Below are positions 1-7,722 of a stretch of DNA of 35,268 nucleotides, one piece after another. Source of the stretch: an uncultured Eubacteriales bacterium (lineage in GTDB: Bacteria > Bacillota > Clostridia > Christensenellales > Aristaeellaceae). The translations under genes were made by a program, and so were the position numbers. How positions within the stretch are numbered: position 1 is the stretch's first letter; every line of letters begins with the position of its first letter. The notes under the pieces are model-generated. The model was not told where the DNA came from and did not search any database. It was given only the letters and a program-made list of their open reading frames with translations. The stretch spans positions 1-35,268 of the forward strand of contig CACWZI010000034.1 of NCBI GenBank assembly GCA_902765305.1, given 5' to 3'.

Positions 1-93
1 GAAATCCGTCAGGATTTCTACCTTCCCTAACACCTAAAACCTATAACCTAAAACCTAACTACTGATTTGTCGCAGCGCGACAAATCAGTAGTT
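1..93. repeat. Composite hairpin/heptad repeat, copy 1 (cut by window start)
   Basis: Bases 1-18 form a small palindrome (GAAATCC, 4-nt loop, GGATTTC). Bases 24-58 are a 7-bp tandem tract (complement of TTAGGTT units). Bases 57-73 and 77-93 form a perfect 17-bp hairpin with a 3-nt loop. Bases 1-58 are the exact reverse complement of 10786-10843, so this copy is inverted relative to the one after spoIVFB. No U-tract follows the hairpin, so it is not a classical terminator. Confidence 0.85.
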
Positions 94-142
94 ACCTGTC
101 TGAATCGTTACGAATAATCTATACTAAATGAAGGCGACGCAC

Positions 143-1126
143 ATGAAGAAGGCCTTCACCTTGCTCCTGATCCTCTCCCTCCTCCTCCCCGCCTGCTTGG
201 CCGAGGGGAGCGAAATCGGCTACCGCTTCGCCGACGCGAAGGAGGCCGCCCAGCTGCTGCTTTCCAACCGGGATTACTACGACAACCTGACCCAGAACGA
301 CCTGAACTTCCGCCTGCAGAAGCTGGACGCCACCCTTGAGGAACTGGAAGCCTTCGCCGCGGAGCAGACCCGGGACTATACCGACGCCGAGAAGGCGCGC
401 ATCGACCAGTCGCTGGCCCTGATCGAGAAGAACTGCGTCGAGCGGGGCTATGTACTGCCGCCCCTGGAGGACATCGTGTTCGCCAAGACCACCATGGCTG
501 AGGAGTGCGACGCCGGGGCCTACACCCACGGCACGCAGATCTACATAGGCCAGTCGGTGTTTGATTCTATTTTGGCCTACCCGGACGATCCTTCCATACA
601 GGTGAAATTCGACGTCCTCGTCGCCCACGAGCTGTTCCACTGCCTGACCCGCAACCACCCCGACTTTCGCGCGGCGATGTACGGCATACTGGGCTTCACC
701 GTCGTGGACGAGGACTATGTATTCTCCCCGGAGATCCGGGAGCAGATCATCTCCAACCCGGACGTGGAGCATCACAATTCCTACGCCGCCTTTGAGATCA
801 ATGGGGAGATGAAGAACTGCGCGGTCGTGTTCACCACCCATATGCCCTTTGCCAAAGCAGGCGATTCCTTCTTTGACGGGATGGCCACCGGCCTGGTGCC
901 CATCGACGACCTGTCCACGATGTATTCCTCAGAGGACGCCGCCAATTTCCGGGACGTGTTCGGCAATAATACCGACTATGTCATCGACCCGGAGGAAACG
1001 CTGGCCGACAACTTCGCCGACACGATGATCTTCGGCCTGGAGGGCAAGGAATACAAGACCCCCGGGATCATACAGGCCATCGACGAATTGCTGAAGGCGG
1101 GCTTTGCCGCCGACGAAGCCGCATAG
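143..1126 (+). CDS. Secreted zincin-like putative metallopeptidase
   Basis: A 327-aa protein with an N-terminal export signal (MKK, a Leu-rich core, then LPACLA-EGS). Cleavage could be by signal peptidase I after CLA, or at a weak lipobox LPAC. An HELFH zinc motif (HExxH, H162/E163/H166) is followed about 120 residues later by EETLADNFAD (E284/E285), which could supply the third zinc ligand as in gluzincins. The role is therefore probably a surface or cell-envelope metallopeptidase of unknown substrate; I do not recognise the family. I chose ATG 143 over ATG 128 because GAAGG lies 8 nt upstream of it, while ATG 128 has no ribosome site. The gene follows repeat copy 1 and ends before a hairpin and a likely terminator, so it is probably a single-gene unit, not part of the maf-mre cluster. 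Confidence 0.7.
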   Translation: MKKAFTLLLILSLLLPACLAEGSEIGYRFADAKEAAQLLLSNRDYYDNLTQNDLNFRLQKLDATLEELEAFAAEQTRDYTDAEKARIDQSLALIEKNCVERGYVLPPLEDIVFAKTTMAEECDAGAYTHGTQIYIGQSVFDSILAYPDDPSIQVKFDVLVAHELFHCLTRNHPDFRAAMYGILGFTVVDEDYVFSPEIREQIISNPDVEHHNSYAAFEINGEMKNCAVVFTTHMPFAKAGDSFFDGMATGLVPIDDLSTMYSSEDAANFRDVFGNNTDYVIDPEETLADNFADTMIFGLEGKEYKTPGIIQAIDELLKAGFAADEAA

Positions 1127-1139
1127 GTTCCAGACCATT

Positions 1140-1177
1140 GCCTGCTTTTAACAGACCGAAGTCTGTTAAAAGCAGGC
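1140..1177. repeat. Perfect 17-bp hairpin
   Basis: Arms 1140-1156 and 1161-1177 are exact complements around a CGAA tetraloop. The architecture (17-bp perfect stem, tiny loop, no U-run) matches the hairpins at 57-93 and 10751-10787, but the sequence differs. It sits 13 bp after the stop of the zincin gene and just ahead of a likely terminator. Confidence 0.8.
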
Positions 1178-1190
1178 GTGCGTCCCCGCC

Positions 1191-1235
1191 GCCGTGCCGG
1201 ATGGCATCCCATCCAGCGCGGCGCTTCTTTGTTTT
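1191..1235 (+). terminator. Probable intrinsic terminator of the zincin gene
   Basis: A 14-bp stem (1191-1204 with 1209-1222, one mismatch and one G-T pair) closes a 4-nt loop and is followed by a T-rich run, GCTTCTTTGTTTT. It separates the zincin gene from the maf promoter. Confidence 0.6.
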
Positions 1236-1283
1236 CTGCGTGTAATATGTTCGTGACAAAATCCATTTGGAAACCCAAATTGC

Positions 1284-1312
1284 TTTAATTCCCGTCCGAT
1301 GTGTGGTATAAT
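1284..1312 (+). promoter_or_regulatory. Sigma-A type promoter for maf (and possibly mre cluster)
   Basis: A perfect TATAAT (1307-1312) preceded by TGG gives an extended -10. A weak -35 (TTTAAT, 1284-1289) lies 17 nt upstream. The leader to maf ATG 1362 would be about 40 nt. Confidence 0.65.
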
Positions 1313-1361
1313 ATTTGATGGTGTTTTATGCGGAGAAGTCTGTGTTACAGAGGTTTTATGT

Positions 1362-1937
1362 ATGTCTGAACAGTCAAAACGCCCCCTGATCCTGGCCTCC
1401 GGCTCGCCCCGCAGGCGCGAGCTGCTGGCGCGGATGGGCTATACCTTTGAAATCTGCACCCCCGACGTGGACGAGCACGTCGCCGGCCACGCCCGGGATA
1501 TCGTGCACACCCTTGCCGGGCGCAAGGCCCGCGCCGCGGCGGCGCACTATGAGGACGGCGTGATCATCGCGTCGGACACGCTGGTGTCGCTGGACGGCGT
1601 ACCCCTGGGCAAGCCCGCCGACGAGAGGGAGGCCCGCGAGATGCTGGCCGCGCTGTCGGGCCGGGAGCACGAGGTCTTCACAGGCGTTTGCGTGCTGGAC
1701 GCCAAAACGGGTCAAAGCGAGACGCGCACCGTGCGCACCGGCGTCACCTTCCGGGACATCACGCCCGAAGAGATCGACGCCTACATCGCCACCGGCGAGC
1801 CGATGGACAAGGCCGGCGCCTACGCCATACAGGGCGGCGCGGCCCCCTTCGTGTCCGCACTGGACGGAGAATATGAAAACGTGGTCGGCTTCCCCGTGGC
1901 AGAGGTCAGGGAAATGCTGTCAGGCTTTGGAATGTAG
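1362..1937 (+). CDS. maf: Maf-family nucleotide pyrophosphatase
   Basis: A 191-aa protein of normal Maf length. It begins with the hallmark LASGSPRRREL near the N-terminus and has the SDT motif in IIASDTLVSLDG and the GKP loop typical of the family. Maf proteins hydrolyse non-canonical or modified nucleoside triphosphates (dTTP/UTP or m7GTP type) and are linked to septum control in Bacillus. ATG 1362 is chosen because AGAGGT lies 7 nt upstream and the Maf signature starts right after it; the longer upstream frame has no family similarity. In Firmicutes maf typically opens the maf-radC-mreBCD cluster. Here radC is absent and mreB follows after 112 bp that contain a CATTCCT heptad tract. Confidence 0.93.
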   Translation: MSEQSKRPLILASGSPRRRELLARMGYTFEICTPDVDEHVAGHARDIVHTLAGRKARAAAAHYEDGVIIASDTLVSLDGVPLGKPADEREAREMLAALSGREHEVFTGVCVLDAKTGQSETRTVRTGVTFRDITPEEIDAYIATGEPMDKAGAYAIQGGAAPFVSALDGEYENVVGFPVAEVREMLSGFGM

Positions 1938-1992
1938 TTCATACGGAACAAAGGTTTGAATCGACGACCGGCACGACACACCGCTCGCCATT

Positions 1993-2034
1993 CATTCCTC
2001 ATTCCTAATTTGTAATTCCTCATTCCTCATTCAA
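1993..2034. repeat. CATTCCT heptad tract between maf and mreB
   Basis: Six consecutive 7-bp units in perfect register (CATTCCT, CATTCCT, AATTTGT, AATTCCT, CATTCCT, CATTCAA). The same unit recurs at 20347-20381 and, inverted, at 20209-20240. It ends about 15 bp before mreB, so it occupies the mreB leader. Confidence 0.8.
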
Positions 2035-2049
2035 AACAGGGGGTTTGTC

Positions 2050-3090
2050 ATGGGCGTTTTTTCATCCGGCGGCGTGGGCATCGACCTGGGGTCCGCCAAT
2101 GTGACGATATGTCTTGAAAACGAGGGCATCGTGCTGCGGGAGCCCAGCTACGTGCTGACCCTGCGGGAGGACATCGACCAGATCCTGGCCGTGGGCCGGG
2201 ACGCCCGCCAGATGCTGGGGCGCACGCCCAAGGACGTGGCGCTGCTTAACCCCATCAGCGACGGCGCGGTGGGCAACATCGAGCTGACCACGGCGCTCTT
2301 GCAGCGGCTGGCGGAGAAGGCGCTGGGCAAGCGGCGGGCGCTGGAGAAGAACCGGCTGGTGGTATCGATGTCCCAGGGCTGCACCCGGGTGGAGCAGGCC
2401 GCCCTCGAGGAGGCCGTGCGCACCGCCGGCGCGCGCAGAAGCGCCATGGTGCGCTCCTGCGTGGCGGCGGCGCTGGGCGCGGGCGTGCCCATCGAGGAGC
2501 CTCGGGGCTCGCTGCTGGTGTGCATCGGCGGTTCCACCACCGACGTGGCCATACTGTCGATGAACGGCGTCGTGGCCGCCCGGACGCTGCGCGTCGGCTC
2601 GCTGGGCATGGACGAGGCCATCATGCGCTACATACGCCGGGAAAAGGGCCTGATCATCGGCCAGCGCACCGCCGAGGACCTGAAGGTGGACCTGGGCTCG
2701 GCCATGCGCTCCCCCACGCTGATCCGCCAGAAGGCGTCGCTGCGGGGCAGGGACGCCGCCACCGGCAAGCCCACCACCGTGGAGATCACCGCCGCGGACG
2801 TGCACAACGCCCTGCAGCCGCCGCTGGAGGCGCTGGTGGAGAACATACGGGACGCCTTCGAAAACATCCCGGCGGAGCTGGCCGAGGACATACTGCCCCA
2901 GGGGCTGTACCTGTCCGGCGGCGGGGCGCTGCTGGAGGGGTTGAGCGAGCGCCTGGGCGAAATGCTGGGCCTAAAGGTCAGCATCGATGAAAACCCCCAG
3001 GACGACACCGCCCTCGGGCTGTGCATGATCGCCTCAAACGACCGGCTGATGCAGAAGTTCGAGCAAAGCGGCTGCCTGATCGAGATTTGA
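2050..3090 (+). CDS. mreB: Rod shape-determining protein MreB
   Basis: A 346-aa actin-like ATPase of usual MreB length. The N-terminal phosphate-binding loop is visible as GIDLGSANV, the second phosphate loop as CIGGSTTDVAIL, and the adenosine motif as LSGGGALLEGL near the C-terminus. MreB polymers under the membrane position the elongasome (MreC, MreD, PBP2, RodA), all encoded next to it. The start ATG follows CAGGGGG at 7 nt. Compared with canonical MreB some core motifs differ slightly (LGSANV where LGTANT is usual; SMSQGCTRVEQAAL for the PSGIT region), as in divergent clostridial MreB/Mbl paralogs, so the exact paralog name is less certain than the family. Confidence 0.92.
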   Translation: MGVFSSGGVGIDLGSANVTICLENEGIVLREPSYVLTLREDIDQILAVGRDARQMLGRTPKDVALLNPISDGAVGNIELTTALLQRLAEKALGKRRALEKNRLVVSMSQGCTRVEQAALEEAVRTAGARRSAMVRSCVAAALGAGVPIEEPRGSLLVCIGGSTTDVAILSMNGVVAARTLRVGSLGMDEAIMRYIRREKGLIIGQRTAEDLKVDLGSAMRSPTLIRQKASLRGRDAATGKPTTVEITAADVHNALQPPLEALVENIRDAFENIPAELAEDILPQGLYLSGGGALLEGLSERLGEMLGLKVSIDENPQDDTALGLCMIASNDRLMQKFEQSGCLIEI

Positions 3091-3103
3091 CCCTGTGGCA
3101 GCG

Positions 3104-3199
3104 CAGGCGCCATGTGGCGGCAGATTGCCGCCGCTACACCGACCCTGCGGTTGGATAACCCCGTAGCGGCGCCTATCAGGCGCCATGCGGCGGCAGATT
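3104..3199. repeat. GC-rich palindromic repeat between mreB and mreC
   Basis: Two direct copies of a 23-bp unit (3104-3126 and 3177-3199, 22 of 23 identical) share a CAGGCGCCATG start and a GGCGGCAGATT end. Between them lie GCCGCCGCTAC and its near-complement GTAGCGGCGCC, so the whole 165-bp gap can fold into GC-rich stems. Related modules occur at 7646-7697 and 35163-35234. Confidence 0.7.
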
Positions 3200-3255
3200 C
3201 TGTCGCCACAACCGAATCGATGTAAACACTCCTTCAAAGGGGAGACAACAGATAA

Positions 3256-4362
3256 ATGCCTAAGAAGAAGCAAACAGCCAAGAGCACCGGCAAGAAGAAG
3301 CGCGGCGCGCGACTGTCGTCACAGGAATTGCGGCGCAGGCGCAACGCGCGCCGGCGTGTGCTGTTTTCCATACTGGTGCTGATCGTGGTCGCCGCCGTCA
3401 TTTTTTTCCTGGTGCTGCGCAACAGCAACGAGATCTCCATCGCCGAAAACGGCATCGGCTCGCTGTTCAGCCGGGTGCAGAGCGTGTTCACCGGCGCAGC
3501 CAACGGCATCAAGGATTTCGTGCACCGCTGGCGGGATTTCGACCGCCTGGAGGCGGAGTATGAGGCGCTGTCCCTGGAAAACCAGCAGCTGAGCCTGCAA
3601 TTGAACAGCGCCCAGGAGGCCGTTCGGGAAAACGAGCGTCTGAAAAACCAGCTGGACGCCAAGAGTCGCTATGAATCCCTTGACCCGATCTTCGCCCGGG
3701 TGATCGCCCGGGAGCCCGGCCAATGGTTTGAGACCTTCTCCATCAACCGGGGCAAATCCGACGGCGTCGGCGCAGGCATGTCCGTGGTCAACGGCGACGG
3801 CCTGATCGGCCGCGTGTACGAGGCGGGCATGAACTACGCCAAGGTCATCTGCATCGTGGATTCCCGCAGCGCGGTGGCCTGTATGGTGCAGAGCACCCGC
3901 GACAACGGCATCATGCGCGGGCGCGTGGCCGCCACCTCCACCGACGCGGCATGCTATATCTACTACCTGCCCAGCCTGAACAGCGTCATGCCCGGCGACA
4001 CCGTCATCACCTCGGGCACCGATTCCCTGTTCCCCAAGGGCCTGCACATCGGCACCATCACCGCCATATCGATGGACGCCGGCAGCGAGGGCAGCTATGC
4101 CGTGGTGACCCCGTCGGTGGACTTCCGGCACATCGAAGAGGTGTTCGTGCTGCGCGAAGTCATCGAAACCGATTCCGACGAGGCCCTGCCCGCCATGGGC
4201 ACCAGCGCTCAGAGCAGCGGCGTCACCGCCACGCCCGCGCCCAACGCCACGCCCACGCCCTCCCCGACCCCGGCCGAGGAGACCTGGAGCTATCCCTCCG
4301 CAGGCGCGACGCCGGAGATCCTGGAGACCCTTCCCGAGGACGAATGGGCAAGGGGAAATTAG
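3256..4362 (+). CDS. mreC: Rod shape-determining protein MreC
   Basis: A 368-aa bitopic membrane protein. A very basic cytoplasmic tail (residues 1-34, Lys/Arg-rich) precedes one membrane segment (about 35-54), then a coiled coil (about 90-130, FDRLEAEYEALSLENQQL), then the beta-rich MreC domain (about 145-300, with GKSDGVGAGMSVV and GLIGRVYEAG). A low-complexity Pro/Thr/Ala tail (about 320-368) is longer than usual. MreC scaffolds PBP2 and RodA outside the membrane. The ribosome site AAAGGGGA lies rather far (12 nt) from ATG 3256. The TAG stop (4360-4362) is formed by the first unit of the TTAGG heptad tract, so the repeat sets the C-terminus. Confidence 0.93.
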   Translation: MPKKKQTAKSTGKKKRGARLSSQELRRRRNARRRVLFSILVLIVVAAVIFFLVLRNSNEISIAENGIGSLFSRVQSVFTGAANGIKDFVHRWRDFDRLEAEYEALSLENQQLSLQLNSAQEAVRENERLKNQLDAKSRYESLDPIFARVIAREPGQWFETFSINRGKSDGVGAGMSVVNGDGLIGRVYEAGMNYAKVICIVDSRSAVACMVQSTRDNGIMRGRVAATSTDAACYIYYLPSLNSVMPGDTVITSGTDSLFPKGLHIGTITAISMDAGSEGSYAVVTPSVDFRHIEEVFVLREVIETDSDEALPAMGTSAQSSGVTATPAPNATPTPSPTPAEETWSYPSAGATPEILETLPEDEWARGN

Positions 4363-4474
4363 GTTTTAGGTTTTAGGTTTTAGGTTTTAGGTTTTAGGGG
4401 TTAGGTTTTAGGGGTTAGGTTTTAGGGGTTAGGTTTTAGGGGTTAGGTTTTAGGGGTTAGGTTTTAGGGGTTAA
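4359..4474. repeat. TTAGGTT/TTAGGGG heptad tandem array (16 units)
   Basis: Sixteen contiguous 7-bp units run from 4359 to 4470. Five TTAGGTT units are followed by strict alternation of TTAGGGG and TTAGGTT, giving a 14-bp higher-order period, and then one decayed unit. The first unit contains the mreC stop codon. Shorter tracts of the same heptad lie at 24-58, 9040-9074, 10786-10820 and 10875-10902. Confidence 0.95.
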
Positions 4475-4557
4475 GGGTCCTTCGACTTCGGCTGCGCCTC
4501 CGCTCGGGATGACATCGTCGCTGCGTAAACATGTCATCCTGAGCGAAGCGAAGGATC
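4475..4557. repeat. Imperfect long palindrome (GTCCTTCG... / ...CGAAGGATC type)
   Basis: Left arm 4475-4515 and right arm 4531-4557 are inverted. CGCTCGGGATGACAT pairs with ATGTCATCCTGAGCG (one G-T), and CCTTCG pairs with CGAAGG, with extra bases in the left arm. I recognise this as a widespread intergenic palindrome type in bacterial genomes. It lies inside the 249-bp mreC-mreD gap, downstream of the heptad array. Confidence 0.7.
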
Positions 4558-4611
4558 TGCAATCTACGCATTGAAACCGGAGTAAGCAAAGAAAGCTCGG
4601 AGGTTAATAAA

Positions 4612-5157
4612 TTGCTTCGCAGACTTGCGCCCTTGCTGATGATACTGGGCTGTGTCACATTGGATACGACGGTCATACCCGTGGTCTACGGCGGCGTGTA
4701 TACGGTGCCGCTGACTGTGGTGGCCGTGTTCCTGATCGGCATGCTGATGGGGCGCATGAGCGGCCTGCTCTACGGCACCATCGGCGGGCTGCTGATCGAC
4801 ATCACCACGGGCACCCTGGGCATGATGACCTTCTTCTTCATGGCCGCAGGCTTTATGATCGGCCTGATACTCTATAACCCGGGCGAGCGCCTGCGCACCG
4901 CCCGCCGCCACGCCGGCCGCAAGCGCGTGCAGCGGGTGGTGTGGGTGTTCGTGCTGTACGCCCTGGGCGAGCTGGCGCTGTTCGTGGTCCAGTACTTCAA
5001 CACCGCCGAGCTGCGCCCCGCCTACTTCGTCAATATCGGCGTAAGGTCGCTGATCTGCGCCGCCCTGACGCTGCTGCTGCGCCCCGTGGCCTATGCCATA
5101 CTGGTGGGCGAAAAGCGCCGCGTCCCCACCCGTCACAGGGAGGTGAAATCCTTTTGA
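4612..5157 (+). CDS. mreD: Rod shape-determining protein MreD
   Basis: A 181-aa polytopic membrane protein of typical MreD size, with about five hydrophobic segments (from APLLMILGCVTLD at the start to LICAALTLLLRPVAYAIL at the end). The GLLYGTIGGLLIDI segment is MreD-like. MreD is the third membrane component of the elongasome. The start is a TTG at 4612, supported by GGAGG at 4599-4603 with 8 nt spacing; no suitable ATG lies nearby. Its stop overlaps the TTG start of the PBP gene by 4 bp, indicating translational coupling between the two. Confidence 0.88.
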   Translation: MLRRLAPLLMILGCVTLDTTVIPVVYGGVYTVPLTVVAVFLIGMLMGRMSGLLYGTIGGLLIDITTGTLGMMTFFFMAAGFMIGLILYNPGERLRTARRHAGRKRVQRVVWVFVLYALGELALFVVQYFNTAELRPAYFVNIGVRSLICAALTLLLRPVAYAILVGEKRRVPTRHREVKSF

Positions 5158-7619
5158 AGCCCTATTTCAAGCGCATGCTGCTGCTCTCCGGCATACTGGT
5201 GCTGGTTTTTGCGGCGTTTATCGTGCGCATTAACTTCATGATCCGCAGCCAGGGCGAGACCTACACCGAGCGCGCCCAGACCCGTTCAGCCAAGACCATC
5301 ACGCTGTACGGCATGCGCGGCACCATCTACGACACCAACATGGTGCCCCTGGCCTACGACCGGCGCAGCTACAACGTGACCTTCTACCGCGACCCCCTGC
5401 GCAACAGCGAGGCCGACCGCCTGGCCTACACCAAGACCCTGGCGGAGGTCATCAAGCTGATCGAATCCAACGGCAAGACCACCGTCAACGACTTCTGGCT
5501 GAAAAAGGACGAGGACGGCAAGTGGCACTTCGACAGCGGCTCCGGCAGCGCCGCCGTCGAGACCACCCGCCAAAGCCAGTGGCGCAGCAACTTCTACGTC
5601 AACAAGGTCGAGGAGGAGGACCTGTACCGGACCCTGGTGGAGAAGTACCGCGTGCTGGAAGCCCTGGGCAACGACGCCGACGAGGAGATGATCGTCAAGG
5701 TGCTGGCCCTGTGGCAGGAATCCCGCATGAACGCCTTCAAACCCACACCCGTCACCATCGCCTACGACGTGGGCTACGAGACCGTCTCCGAGGTGGAGGT
5801 GCGCTCGCTGGACCTGCTGGGCATCGACGTGGAAGAGAGCTCCTCCCGCGTCTACCCCCAGGGCGAGACTGCCTGCCACATCGTGGGCTACACCAGCAAG
5901 ATCTCCGCCACCCAGCTGGAAACCTACCAGAACCAGGGCTATCCCAACGACGCCTACATCGGCTCCGACGGCATCGAGCGCTCGCTGGAGGACCAGCTGT
6001 CCCCCTACATCGAATACCGCCAGGGCATCCGCACCGTGGAGGTGGACACCCGCGGCAAGGCCGTGCGCGAGCTGTCCTATACGCCCCCGGAGAACGGCAA
6101 TTCGGTGGTGCTGACCATCGACGTGGATCTTCAAAACTACATGGCCCAGAGGCTGCAGGCCGCCATCGACGACATCCGCGTGGAGCAGAACGAATCCCTG
6201 CACCGGGGCCACTGGCTGCGGGAAAACGAGGACGTGCTGAAGAAGTACGCGGAGGAGGGCCGGGAGATCCAGCTGGCCCAGACCGGCGCCATGGTGGCCA
6301 TGGACCCCTACACCGGAAGGGTGCTGGGCATGGTCAGCATCCCCCAGTACAACCTGAGCATGTTTAACGACGGCAAGGTGGACCCCACCCTGTGGAACCA
6401 GGTGCTGGAGGGTGAAAACCCACTTCTGAACCGGGCCATCGGCACCAAGGACGCCCCCGGCTCGATCTTCAAGCTTTGCACCGCCCTGGGCGGGCTCTCC
6501 GAGGGCGTGATCACCACCGACGAGATCATCAACGACCGCGCGGAGGGCTTCACCGAAACCAACGCCGACCGCCCCGCCAAGTGCTGGACCTCCACCCCGG
6601 AGGACCACCAGAACCAGAACCTGGAAAAGGCCCTTAAGAACAGCTGCAACATGTACTTCTACACGGTGGGCTACCGGCTGGGCATCGAGCGGCTGTACCA
6701 GTGGGCCGCCGCCCTGGGCCTGACCAGCAAGACCAACATCGAACTGCCCGGCGAAGCCACCAGCTTCGTAGGCAACCAGCACATGCTGTACGACCCGGAG
6801 AATTCCCCCACCTGGCAGAACACCGCCAAGCCCCTGCTGACCTACACCGCCATGAAGACGGAGCTGGAGCAGGTCTTCGCCGAGCGCAGGATGAACGTCT
6901 CCAACGAGGTTTTCGAGAAGGCGCTGAACGACCTGATGAAGATCGCGGTCACCTACGACAGCAAGGAGAAGTGGTACCTGCCGATCCGCGAGATCCTGCA
7001 GTACGACATCGGGCTGCCCCGGCAGTACATCTCCAGCCACTACATGGTCAACACCTTCGTTACCTACCTGGCCGACATCTACTGGACGCCCAACGAGACC
7101 ATCATGTGCGCCATCGGCCAGTCCATCACCCAGGTGACCCCGGTGGCCGTCGCCCGATACGTCAGCGCCATCGTCAACGGCGGCACGGTCTACGACGCCC
7201 AGATCGTGGACAAGATCATCGCCCCGGACGGCACGGTGGTGCTGGAGAAGCAGCCGGTGGTGGCCAACCAAATCAACACACAGGACGCCTACTACCAGGC
7301 CATCCGCGCCGGCATGGAGGACGTTACCGACGAGGTCGCCGGCGGTACCGCGGCCAAATACTTCCTGGACAACAAGTACAAGATCGCCGCCAAGACCGGT
7401 ACCTCCCAGCGCACCGAGCTGGACGTGGAAAACAACAGCTGGATGGTGGCCTACGCCCCCGCCGAGGACCCCAGGGTCGTGGTGGTGTGCTACATCCAGA
7501 ACGGCTACGCCGGCGCCTACTCCGCCTGGGCCATTCGCCCCGTGATCAACTACTACCTTGACAGCCTGGGCTACAGCGAAACCTCGACCATGGACAGGGA
7601 ATTCACGATGGCGGACTGA
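5154..7619 (+). CDS. mrdA: Class B penicillin-binding protein 2 (elongasome transpeptidase)
   Basis: An 821-aa peptidoglycan D,D-transpeptidase: one membrane anchor (about residues 6-25), a PBP dimerisation domain (about 50-330), then the transpeptidase domain. All three active-site motifs are present: SIFK (S437, K440), SCN (S497, N499) and KTGT (K747-G749). It partners with RodA, encoded next. The TTG at 5154 is the only start consistent with both the mreD end and a ribosome site (GGAGG, 10 nt upstream). The longer upstream frame reads through mreD and is a shadow. The protein is longer than common PBP2 (roughly 600-700 residues). A helical stretch of about 80 residues (563-645, rich in Glu/Lys) is inserted between SCN and KTGT. 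Confidence 0.92.
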   Translation: MKPYFKRMLLLSGILVLVFAAFIVRINFMIRSQGETYTERAQTRSAKTITLYGMRGTIYDTNMVPLAYDRRSYNVTFYRDPLRNSEADRLAYTKTLAEVIKLIESNGKTTVNDFWLKKDEDGKWHFDSGSGSAAVETTRQSQWRSNFYVNKVEEEDLYRTLVEKYRVLEALGNDADEEMIVKVLALWQESRMNAFKPTPVTIAYDVGYETVSEVEVRSLDLLGIDVEESSSRVYPQGETACHIVGYTSKISATQLETYQNQGYPNDAYIGSDGIERSLEDQLSPYIEYRQGIRTVEVDTRGKAVRELSYTPPENGNSVVLTIDVDLQNYMAQRLQAAIDDIRVEQNESLHRGHWLRENEDVLKKYAEEGREIQLAQTGAMVAMDPYTGRVLGMVSIPQYNLSMFNDGKVDPTLWNQVLEGENPLLNRAIGTKDAPGSIFKLCTALGGLSEGVITTDEIINDRAEGFTETNADRPAKCWTSTPEDHQNQNLEKALKNSCNMYFYTVGYRLGIERLYQWAAALGLTSKTNIELPGEATSFVGNQHMLYDPENSPTWQNTAKPLLTYTAMKTELEQVFAERRMNVSNEVFEKALNDLMKIAVTYDSKEKWYLPIREILQYDIGLPRQYISSHYMVNTFVTYLADIYWTPNETIMCAIGQSITQVTPVAVARYVSAIVNGGTVYDAQIVDKIIAPDGTVVLEKQPVVANQINTQDAYYQAIRAGMEDVTDEVAGGTAAKYFLDNKYKIAAKTGTSQRTELDVENNSWMVAYAPAEDPRVVVVCYIQNGYAGAYSAWAIRPVINYYLDSLGYSETSTMDREFTMAD

Positions 7620-7645
7620 TCTTCCTCACATGGATACCGACGAAT

Positions 7646-7697
7646 GCAGCGGCGGCCTCCAGGCCGCCACCGGTGGCGGCGCAGGCACCGCCGCTAC
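7646..7697. repeat. GC-rich nested palindrome between PBP2 and rodA
   Basis: An inner stem GGCGGCCT/AGGCCGCC (7651-7658, 7661-7668) is followed by GGTGGCGGCG...CACCGCC. An outer pair, AGCGGCGG and CCGCCGCT, brackets the whole. It shares the GCGGC...CCGCCGCTAC module with the mreB-mreC gap. Confidence 0.65.
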
Positions 7698-7722
7698 AAC
7701 ACAAACCGCAAGGACATAGGAT

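Noticed and set aside
57-93. Rho-independent terminators at the ACTGATTTGTCG hairpins
   Set aside because: Stems are strong, but none of the copies is followed by a U-tract on either strand; they are better described as repeats.
1947-1965. tRNA T-arm (GGTTTGAATC-like)
   Set aside because: No acceptor stem, D-arm or anticodon arm can be built around it.
4359-4474. Telomere-like TTTTAGG/TTTAGGGG repeats
   Set aside because: They look like plant or algal telomere units, but lie inside a bacterial operon next to the mreC stop, so telomere function or eukaryotic origin is not credible.
5286-7271. Long minus-strand open frame (661 codons) opposite the PBP2 gene
   Set aside because: Its composition (Gly/Val/His/Leu-rich, no motif) is that of a GC-rich shadow frame; the plus-strand PBP2 has all catalytic motifs.
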